DNA of 23,956 bases from an uncultured Gammaproteobacteria bacterium. Lineage in GTDB: Bacteria; Pseudomonadota; Gammaproteobacteria; GCA-002705445; GCA-002716945. A program made the position numbers and the translations under genes. The stretch spans positions 1-23,956 of the forward strand of contig CAJWIW010000006.1 in NCBI GenBank assembly GCA_913041865.1, read 5' to 3'. Below are positions 1-4,999 of this stretch, piece by piece (position 1 is the stretch's first letter; the number at the start of each line of letters is the position of its first letter). The notes beneath the pieces are model-generated. The model made no database searches and was not told the DNA's origin. It saw only the letters and a list, made by a program, of their open reading frames with translations.

Positions 1-488
1 TCTAGGAATCCTCCGCCCCACTTCCAATATCCTTGAACAGGATAAATAATACTGGTCATAAAAACACAGAATAATAAAAATGGCCATAACTTCATTCTTT
101 CAGCTACTGCTCCAGATATAATAGAACAGGCAGTTGCAACAAATACAACTTGAAAAAAATGATCTGAAATTCCTGAGTAGTAAATGTCACCACCACTAGC
201 AATTACAGCCTCTGCAGTATTATCAGCACCTAAAAAGAAACTCAATTCAGGAATAATACCTGATCCACCAGCTGGATACATTAAATTGTATCCCACAATC
301 ATATACATAATGACTGCAATCGAGTAGAGAGAAATATTTTTAGTGAGAATTTCCGCAGTGTTTTTAGCCCTGACAAGTCCAGATTCTAACATAGTAAAAC
401 CGGCTGCCATCCACATAACAAACGCACCCATCACAAGAAAATAAAATGTATCTAGCGCGTATGCCAACTCAATGACTTTTGCTTCCAT
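1..488 (-). CDS. amt: Ammonium transporter, Amt family (partial, N-terminal part)
   Basis: This is the first ~162 residues of an Amt/MEP/Rh ammonium channel; the rest lies beyond the window edge. The start is the ATG at 488-486, preceded by a good AGGAGA-type ribosome binding site. The translation begins MEAKVIELAYALDTFYFLVM and shows an early membrane helix with the family pattern GAFVMWMAAGFTMLESGLVR. It continues with GAVAERMK and a Y-P-V-Q-G-Y-W-x-W-G-G-G-F segment, both typical of bacterial Amt proteins. The protein moves ammonium/ammonia across the inner membrane and is normally gated by the PII protein GlnK. Its gene lies 30 bases downstream of glnK on the same strand, the classic glnK-amtB pair. 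It probably shares the sigma54 promoter far upstream. I could not see the distal pore residues because the gene is cut. Confidence 0.95.
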   Translation of the reverse strand, partial: MEAKVIELAYALDTFYFLVMGAFVMWMAAGFTMLESGLVRAKNTAEILTKNISLYSIAVIMYMIVGYNLMYPAGGSGIIPELSFFLGADNTAEAVIASGGDIYYSGISDHFFQVVFVATACSIISGAVAERMKLWPFLLFCVFMTSIIYPVQGYWKWGGGFL

Positions 489-518
489 TGTAAGTTCTCC
501 TAATTAATATTAAATTAA

Positions 519-857
519 TTAAAGAACCTCACTTCCCTTTTCGCCTGTACGAACACGAATAGCTTCTTGAAGATCTAGGATAAATACCTTGCCATCTCCA
601 ATCTTTCCAGTGCTCGCAGTTGATAGAATTGTATCGACTGTTTTATCAACAAGACTGTCATCAACAGCTATATCTAGTTTAATTTTTGGTAAAAAATCAA
701 CTACATATTCTGCTCCGCGATAAAGTTCGGTGTGGCCCTTTTGCCTACCAAAACCCTTTACTTCTGTTGCAGTGATACCTTGTACACCTATAGATGACAA
801 TGCCTCTCTTACCTCATCAAGTTTGAAGGGTTTTATTATCGCTATAACCATTTTCAT
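519..857 (-). CDS. glnK: Nitrogen regulatory protein P-II
   Basis: This is a full-length 112-residue PII signal protein. It starts MKMVIAIIKPFKLDEVREAL, has the T-loop segment GRQKGHTELYRGAEY with the uridylylation site Tyr51, and a C-terminal B/C-loop region STGKIGDGKVF. PII proteins sense ATP/ADP and 2-oxoglutarate and control the ammonium channel, the glutamine synthetase adenylylation system and NtrB. It lies directly upstream of the ammonium transporter gene, so the name glnK is preferred to glnB, although sequence alone separates the two poorly. A GAGGA ribosome binding site precedes the ATG. The gene is 40 bases downstream of the TorF-type gene, with no visible terminator between, so the three probably form one nitrogen-controlled transcript. 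Confidence 0.96.
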   Translation of the reverse strand: MKMVIAIIKPFKLDEVREALSSIGVQGITATEVKGFGRQKGHTELYRGAEYVVDFLPKIKLDIAVDDSLVDKTVDTILSTASTGKIGDGKVFILDLQEAIRVRTGEKGSEVL

Positions 858-897
858 TGATAAACGTCCTCGTAAATAATTGTAACCTAAAAATGTT

Positions 898-1584
898 TTA
901 GAAACTATAGCCTAATGAAAATACAGCAAATGTAGTGTCTACAGAGCTTGCTCCTCTTGAGCCTGCTGTAATATCGTCATCATTCCTACCGATTTGTAGA
1001 CCAACATCAACTCCAGATACTGTAGTTCCATAATCAAGTGTGTAGACATTACCTTTCAGTGAAGAGTCTCCTCCCCAATAACCTGCTGTAAGTGTCATTG
1101 GTAAACCAACCATAGCAAGATCAAGTGCTACGGATGTAAAGGTATAACCAGTATCAGTTACTGAACTACCATCATAGTTGCCATCAGCAAAATCAATTGC
1201 TATTGGCCCCATAGCTACACCAAAGTTGAATTCTTCATAATCTGAATCAAAATTATCAGTATAGTAATAGCCCGTGAACCCTGCGTACATATCCATGCCC
1301 ATTGCGCTGAATGCGTATCCACCGTAATAGTCATGTTCAAGACCTGTATCAACATCGGCCCACCATGTACCTAAATAGAAACCACCAACCTCATAATCTG
1401 CACCAAAACTTACAGCAGAGTCAGATTGATGAACTCCTCTATACCAGTATTCTGACATGTAACCAATGTTATAGCTTATTGCGCCACCTTCCTCAGCAAC
1501 AGCTGATTCTGATGAGAACGCGGTTGGTATCATAAATACTGATGTTAGAAATATACTTAATATATTTTCTCTCATTTTTTTCAT
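898..1584 (-). CDS. TorF-family putative outer-membrane porin
   Basis: This 228-residue protein has a signal peptide (about residues 1-30, ending near AVAEE). The rest is rich in Tyr, Gly, Trp and Asp in short alternating stretches, and it ends in LGYSF. A terminal aromatic residue is the usual beta-barrel assembly signal for outer-membrane proteins. The early segment ISYNIGYMSEYWYRGVHQS matches the TorF/Gcw_chp family as I know it; this is recognition, not a search. The start is the ATG at 1584, with GGAGGG at 1589-1594 five bases upstream; a second ATG three codons later is possible. In many gammaproteobacteria this family sits just upstream of a PII gene and amt, as here, which suggests a role in uptake of small nitrogen compounds across the outer membrane. 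The substrate is unknown. It is the first gene after the sigma54-type promoter at 1673-1688. Confidence 0.85.
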   Translation of the reverse strand: MKKMRENILSIFLTSVFMIPTAFSSESAVAEEGGAISYNIGYMSEYWYRGVHQSDSAVSFGADYEVGGFYLGTWWADVDTGLEHDYYGGYAFSAMGMDMYAGFTGYYYTDNFDSDYEEFNFGVAMGPIAIDFADGNYDGSSVTDTGYTFTSVALDLAMVGLPMTLTAGYWGGDSSLKGNVYTLDYGTTVSGVDVGLQIGRNDDDITAGSRGASSVDTTFAVFSLGYSF

Positions 1585-1672
1585 TTTTCCCTCCGGATTA
1601 AATATTAACGTTTAAATTACAATTATTTACTCGGACGATAATCAAAAGAAAATCGTTCAGCACTTATATAGA

Positions 1673-1688
1673 TGCATAATCCATGCCA
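1673..1688 (-). promoter_or_regulatory. Sigma54 (RpoN) -24/-12 promoter for torF-glnK-amt
   Basis: On the minus strand, 1688 to 1673 reads TGGCATGGATTATGCA. The RpoN consensus is TGGCACG-N4-TTGCW. The invariant GG and GC are present with the required 10-base spacing, and only two consensus positions differ (C to T, T to A). The predicted start of transcription is near 1662, leaving a leader of about 77 bases before the ATG at 1584. The downstream genes (glnK and amt) are textbook NtrC/RpoN targets, which makes the match far more credible than its score alone. Confidence 0.8.
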
Positions 1689-1732
1689 ATTTTGATGGTA
1701 TTTTTAAAAGCTTATAAAACATTTAATTTTGA

Positions 1733-1749
1733 TAATTGTTGAACAATTA
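1733..1749. repeat. 17-base perfect palindrome in the torF/ubiK intergenic region
   Basis: The sequence TAATTGTTGAACAATTA has 8-base arms around a single G. It lies between the sigma54-type promoter and the NtrC-type site, about 45 bases upstream of the -24 element and about 75 bases before ubiK. It may be an operator for the divergent ubiK gene or a second factor binding site. No regulator can be named from the sequence. Confidence 0.4.
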
Positions 1750-1800
1750 CACTAGATATAGGAGGATATAGTTTATAAAATATAGTATATGCAACAAATT

Positions 1801-1817
1801 TGCACAAAATATGTGCA
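1801..1817. promoter_or_regulatory. NtrC-type enhancer site
   Basis: TGCACAAAATATGTGCA is a 17-base dyad: TGCAC, seven bases, GTGCA. This agrees in both half-sites and spacing with the enterobacterial NtrC consensus TGCACC-N5-GGTGCA, apart from the inner C and G. Its centre is about 147 bases upstream of the predicted sigma54 start near 1662, within the usual range for an NtrC enhancer. It sits immediately in front of, or overlapping, the 5' end of ubiK. No clear second site was seen nearby. Confidence 0.65.
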
Positions 1818-1822
1818 CTAAT

Positions 1823-2047
1823 ATGAAAACTAAATCAATAATTGAGCTTGTAGAAAAAATAGAGAGTCTCATACCATCAGAGACATCTAAAATCAGTGAG
1901 GAGTTCAAGAGTGCTCTCAAAAGAACACTAGAAGATCATCTACACCAGCTTGACCTAGTAACAAGAGAAGAGTTTGATGTTCAGAGACAAGTACTATTAA
2001 AAACTAGAGAGAAAATTGAGGCACTCGAGAAAAAACTAAATGATTAG
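1823..2047 (+). CDS. ubiK: Ubiquinone biosynthesis accessory factor UbiK (YqiC/BMFP family)
   Basis: This 74-residue protein carries the family signature LDLVTREEFDVQRQVLLKTREKIEALEKKL, shown here in parts: LDLVTREEFDVQ followed by VLLKTREKIEALEKKL. The C-terminal half is a coiled coil; the N-terminal half is an amphipathic helix predicted to associate with membrane lipid. In E. coli UbiK forms a complex with UbiJ and assists the late, aerobic steps of ubiquinone synthesis. A ubiJ gene is present in this window at 15439-16014. I chose the ATG at 1823 over an in-frame ATG at 1811, because the longer form adds only MCTN and would start inside the NtrC-type palindrome. No convincing ribosome binding site is visible for either start. 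The stop codon overlaps the stop of the convergent cupredoxin gene. Confidence 0.9.
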   Translation: MKTKSIIELVEKIESLIPSETSKISEEFKSALKRTLEDHLHQLDLVTREEFDVQRQVLLKTREKIEALEKKLND

Positions 2048-2697
2048 TTGACATTCTGCCTAAATAAATCGGACATTCTCGTTTTTACTTCAGGAATCAT
2101 AACATTGGACTCGAATTTCTCAATTTCTGATTTCATTTGGTCAAGATTATTTGAATCACCAACCTCTATAATTCCCGCCATGGCCATCATAGCATGAGGG
2201 GCACATTGGTATAAATAAAGCCCATTAGTATCAAATTGTATTATTGTACTTTCCTTATACATTGTATTAAATGCGATACTTCCTTCTGGTGCAGCAACAG
2301 TTTCTGCATTATGTCCTGCATCTACCATTTCAAAATTGATACTATCGCACGTATTTATCCTTATGAAGCTTGGCTCAAATACCATAGCTCCTGAACTATT
2401 TGCGTTAAGCATTTTTACCTCGTGGGTTATAAATTCACCTTCCATAGAATCACAAATAGATTCTCTTACTTGGGCTGCCGCAGCAGTCTGTTCGATAGTA
2501 GGGTTACTCGCTAAATTTATCTTACCTGCTGGTGCAGTTCTTGTTAGTTCATTTTCTTGATTTAGGGATTGGTAGTTTTGACTCGGGTGAATAGAATACG
2601 AGGCGAATATATTAGAGAGTATTCCTATGACTATCGCAATAAATACAATAATTAATGAGACAATAGTGAAAATTTTAAAAAATTGTTGATCTGTCAT
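2044..2697 (-). CDS. Membrane-anchored pseudoazurin-like cupredoxin
   Basis: This 217-residue protein has one N-terminal membrane helix (about residues 8-33), a linker (34-85) and a type 1 copper domain (about 88-182). The copper domain has pseudoazurin-like features: HEVKMLN, GAMVFEPSFIRI, GHNAE and YQCAPHAMMAM. The four predicted copper ligands are His129, Cys165, His168 and Met173, with the same Cys-x-x-His-x4-Met spacing as pseudoazurin. It is therefore likely a periplasm-facing electron carrier tethered to the inner membrane. Its partner is unknown; a terminal oxidase or a cytochrome is plausible. The anchor and the linker (TAPAGKINLA) resemble those of membrane-bound cytochrome c5, although no CxxCH haem site is present. 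A short C-terminal helical tail follows the copper domain. The stop overlaps the ubiK stop by four bases. A TATAAT-like -10 lies about 50 bases upstream of the ATG. Confidence 0.85.
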   Translation of the reverse strand: MTDQQFFKIFTIVSLIIVFIAIVIGILSNIFASYSIHPSQNYQSLNQENELTRTAPAGKINLASNPTIEQTAAAAQVRESICDSMEGEFITHEVKMLNANSSGAMVFEPSFIRINTCDSINFEMVDAGHNAETVAAPEGSIAFNTMYKESTIIQFDTNGLYLYQCAPHAMMAMAGIIEVGDSNNLDQMKSEIEKFESNVMIPEVKTRMSDLFRQNVN

Positions 2698-2742
2698 AGT
2701 ATTCCGTATCTGGCATGCTATTTAAATAAAATAACAAAGTAG

Positions 2743-2750
2743 ATTATACT
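2743..2750. promoter_or_regulatory. Overlapping back-to-back -10 elements (cupredoxin gene and tRNA-Arg)
   Basis: The sequence ATTATACT reads TATAAT on the minus strand (2748 to 2743), suited to the cupredoxin gene. On the plus strand it reads TATACT (2745-2750), suited to the tRNA gene, with a weak TTTAAA -35 at 2721-2726. Neither direction has a strong -35, so this is a tentative call from position and -10 quality. Confidence 0.45.
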
Positions 2751-2780
2751 AAAAGTTGAAATAAAATCATTAAGTATTTT

Positions 2781-2854
2781 GCGCCTGTAGCTCAGTTGGA
2801 TAGAGCATTAGCTTCCGAAGCTAAAGGTCAGAAGTTCAAATCTTCTCAGGCGCT
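2781..2854 (+). tRNA. tRNA-Arg (anticodon CCG)
   Basis: A complete cloverleaf can be folded. The acceptor stem GCGCCTG (2781-2787) pairs with CAGGCGC (2847-2853). The D arm is GCTC/GAGC with loop AGTTGGATA, and the anticodon stem TTAGC/GCTAA encloses the loop TTCCGAA. The T arm is AGAAG/CTTCT with loop TTCAAAT. The anticodon CCG reads CGG arginine codons. A20 in the D loop, an arginine identity element, is present. The discriminator base is T at 2854, and no CCA follows in the DNA, so the 3' CCA must be added enzymatically. The last base is also the first base of the opposite-strand folD stop codon, so the two genes touch. Confidence 0.93.
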
Positions 2855-3702
2855 TAAGATGATCTCTCAGCAGCTATAATCGTATTCTCAATTAAAGCAC
2901 AGACTGTCATTGGTCCAACACCTCCTGGTACAGGAGTTATTGCAGATGCTTTTTTTGACGCAGATTCGAAGTCAACATCACCACAAAGTTTACCCTCAAT
3001 ATTATGGATGCCGACATCAACTACTACTGCTCCATTAGGGATTTGATCACCGTTGATAAATTTGGGTACCCCAGCTGCAACAATTATTACATCCGCATCT
3101 GCAAGTTTAGCGTTAAGATCGCGTGTTTTCGAATGACACATCGTAACTGTTGCATTTTGTTGCTGACAAAGAATTGATACAGGTTTACCAACTATATTTG
3201 ATCTACCTATAACAGTTACATTCATACCTGTAAGATTGACATCTGCCGATTTCAAAATAGACATGATGCCTTTGGGTGTACAAGAGACAAGTGTATCCTC
3301 TCCTAGAAATAGTTTTCCTACATTGCTAGGTGTAAATCCATCAACATCTTTAGACGGATCAATAGAATTTAATACTTTAGTTACAGAGATATGTTTAGGA
3401 AGGGGTAGTTGGACAATGACGCCATGGATAGAACTATCAGTATTTATTTTATTAATTTCATCCAAAATTTCCTCTTCTGAAATTGTATCTTCGAATCTTC
3501 TTACTTCTGACTCAATGCCAGCTTTACCAGCAAATTTCTCTTTCTGTGCCACATAGCTGGCTGATGCCTTCATCTCGCCGACAAGAATAACAACTAACTT
3601 GGGAACTATGTTTTTGCCTTTTAGTTTCTCTACTCTCAGCCTTAGATCATTGCTTAGTATCTCTTCTGCAACTTCTTTGCCACTAATTACTCTTGCGCTC
3701 AT
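2854..3702 (-). CDS. folD: Bifunctional methylenetetrahydrofolate dehydrogenase / methenyltetrahydrofolate cyclohydrolase
   Basis: This 282-residue cytosolic enzyme interconverts 5,10-methylene-, methenyl- and 10-formyl-tetrahydrofolate with NADP. Visible family features, in order, are the catalytic Tyr50-x3-Lys54 (SYVAQK), GVIVQLPLPKH, KDVDGFTPSNVGKL and CTPKGIM. The Rossmann-fold cofactor loop GRSNIVGKPV and the C-terminal ITPVPGGVGPMT follow. Length matches E. coli FolD (288 residues). The ribosome binding site GAGGTGG (3707-3713) overlaps the stop codon of dsbA, nine bases upstream. That arrangement places folD as the last gene of a cytochrome c4-dsbA-folD transcript. It links functionally to thyA and folA in this window, which use and regenerate the same cofactor pool. 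Confidence 0.97.
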   Translation of the reverse strand: MSARVISGKEVAEEILSNDLRLRVEKLKGKNIVPKLVVILVGEMKASASYVAQKEKFAGKAGIESEVRRFEDTISEEEILDEINKINTDSSIHGVIVQLPLPKHISVTKVLNSIDPSKDVDGFTPSNVGKLFLGEDTLVSCTPKGIMSILKSADVNLTGMNVTVIGRSNIVGKPVSILCQQQNATVTMCHSKTRDLNAKLADADVIIVAAGVPKFINGDQIPNGAVVVDVGIHNIEGKLCGDVDFESASKKASAITPVPGGVGPMTVCALIENTIIAAERSS

Positions 3703-3711
3703 ATATCCACC

Positions 3712-4326
3712 TCAGTTTTGTCTTTCTTTTTCTACTAATAAATTTACTACGTCTATTAGCTCATCGTATGAACTGACATATGAGCCACTAGTCATATATT
3801 TTCCGTTTATAACAAGTGTGGGTACAGAGCTTATCTGATACTCTCTTGCTAGTCTACTTGCTTTGTTCATTCTAATCTCTGTACCAAATGAGTCAAATAA
3901 TTCCTCGAATTTCTTGGAGTTGTATCCGTGATTCGATACAAATTGACTCAATGAGTCTCTGGTATCAAGTCTTTGAGAGTTAATGTGAATTTCTTCAAAT
4001 AATTTTACATGAAGATCGTCATCTAGATTCATCTGTTTTAGGGTAAAATATGCTTTTGCATGATTCTGCCAAGTATCTCGAAGTGAAACAGGTACTTTTA
4101 TCAAGATAGTATCTTTGCCCAAATCTGCTTCGATCTGATCCATGGTTGGCTCAAGATTAAAACAGTGAGGGCAACCATACCAGAAGAACTCGTATATAAC
4201 AATTTGGTCATATTCGGTTTGCTTTTGATTGGATATTTGGACGTACTTAGGATCTGCTAAGGACACCGTAGATACAAAGAAAAGACAAATGATAAGTTTT
4301 ACTATGCCAGAAGAATATTTATTCAT
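3712..4326 (-). CDS. dsbA: Periplasmic thiol:disulfide interchange protein DsbA
   Basis: This 204-residue protein has a signal peptide (about residues 1-24, ending SLADP) and a thioredoxin fold. The active site is Cys52-Pro-His-Cys55 (FFWYGCPHCFNLEP), and the cis-proline loop is SSVPTLVING with Pro169. CPHC is the DsbA active-site dipeptide and gives the strongly oxidising potential used to introduce disulfides into exported proteins. The helical insertion between the two motifs is the expected length. Its ATG overlaps the stop of the cytochrome c4 gene in the arrangement TGATG, implying translational coupling. A cytochrome c4-dsbA neighbourhood is known from Pseudomonas and relatives. The partner DsbB is not in this window. 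Confidence 0.96.
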   Translation of the reverse strand: MNKYSSGIVKLIICLFFVSTVSLADPKYVQISNQKQTEYDQIVIYEFFWYGCPHCFNLEPTMDQIEADLGKDTILIKVPVSLRDTWQNHAKAYFTLKQMNLDDDLHVKLFEEIHINSQRLDTRDSLSQFVSNHGYNSKKFEELFDSFGTEIRMNKASRLAREYQISSVPTLVINGKYMTSGSYVSSYDELIDVVNLLVEKERQN

Positions 4327-4940
4327 CAGTATAGACCTTCAAGATATTTCGCAACAGCTTTCATTTCTTTATCAGACATCCTAGATGCAATGTTGCGCAT
4401 CATTTTATTATAATCATTGGCTCTATCTGTGCTTTGAAACTTTTTTAGTTGCTGGTAAATGTACTCTGAGTGTTGTCCTGACAATGATGGGATTCCTGCT
4501 AAGCTATTTCCTTGACCATTAGGACCGTGACAAGCCATACAAGCCTGAATTTTATATTCCATGTTACCGCCTCTATAAATATTTTGTCCATCTTTAAGAT
4601 ATGCGTCATCTGTTAGTCCAATTGAAACATCTAATGAAGCATAATAAGCTGATATATCCTCAATATCCTCTTTGCTGAGTGCTAGAGCTATTCCGTACAT
4701 GATTGCATTGTTCCTGGTTCCATCAGGTCCTTTTTGGAATTCATATAACTGAGTCTCAAGGTATTTAGCATGTTGACCAGCTAGTTTCGGCCACTCTGGG
4801 TTAATGCTGACACCCGCGCTTCCATGACACGCAGCGCAAGTTGCGCTCTTCTCTTTACCTTTTTCGATATCGCCAGCAAAGGCGCTCGATAAAATCGAGG
4901 TAAAATAAATCATTATAAAATAGTGAGGTAATTTCATCAT
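4326..4940 (-). CDS. Dihaem cytochrome c4
   Basis: This 204-residue exported protein (signal peptide about residues 1-22, ending AFAGD) has two similar c-type domains. The haem sites are Cys35-Ala-Ala-Cys38-His39 and Cys134-Met-Ala-Cys137-His138. Each half repeats the pattern CHG..G......P.L.GQH..Y, shown in PKLAGQHAKY and PSLSGQHSEY. Candidate axial Met ligands lie near residue 81 and residues 180-188. Cytochrome c4 carries electrons in the periplasm to terminal oxidases. There are two adjacent ATG codons; the second (4937) sits better with the GGGA ribosome binding element. A promoter is visible just upstream (4953-4980). The gene leads the c4-dsbA-folD operon. Confidence 0.94.
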   Translation of the reverse strand: MMKLPHYFIMIYFTSILSSAFAGDIEKGKEKSATCAACHGSAGVSINPEWPKLAGQHAKYLETQLYEFQKGPDGTRNNAIMYGIALALSKEDIEDISAYYASLDVSIGLTDDAYLKDGQNIYRGGNMEYKIQACMACHGPNGQGNSLAGIPSLSGQHSEYIYQQLKKFQSTDRANDYNKMMRNIASRMSDKEMKAVAKYLEGLY

Positions 4941-4952
4941 AATCCCAGTGTA

Positions 4953-4980
4953 ATTATATATGAAACATACTATTCTTCAA
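4953..4980 (-). promoter_or_regulatory. Sigma70-type promoter for the cytochrome c4-dsbA-folD operon
   Basis: On the minus strand, a -35 TTGAAG (4980 to 4975) is followed after 16 bases by a perfect -10 TATAAT (4958 to 4953). The expected transcription start is near 4946, only 6-9 bases before the start codon, so the leader would be very short. The whole gap between polA and the cytochrome gene is only 59 bases. Confidence 0.6.
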
Positions 4981-4999
4981 ACATACAGCTGTGTAAAAA

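Noticed and set aside
1311..1535. Open frame on the plus strand opposite the TorF-type gene.
   Set aside because: It is antisense to a well-supported gene, has no ribosome binding site and no recognisable protein pattern.
1789..1821. A 10-codon open frame (MQQICTKYVH) ending one base before the chosen ubiK start, with GGAGG at 1761-1765 upstream.
   Set aside because: The GGAGG is more than 20 bases from its ATG, and the frame spans the NtrC-type palindrome, so it is probably coincidental. A leader peptide is not supported.
4981..4996. ACAGCTGT palindrome after polA considered as an operator or terminator stem.
   Set aside because: It is only eight bases, expected by chance, with no T run on the relevant strand.
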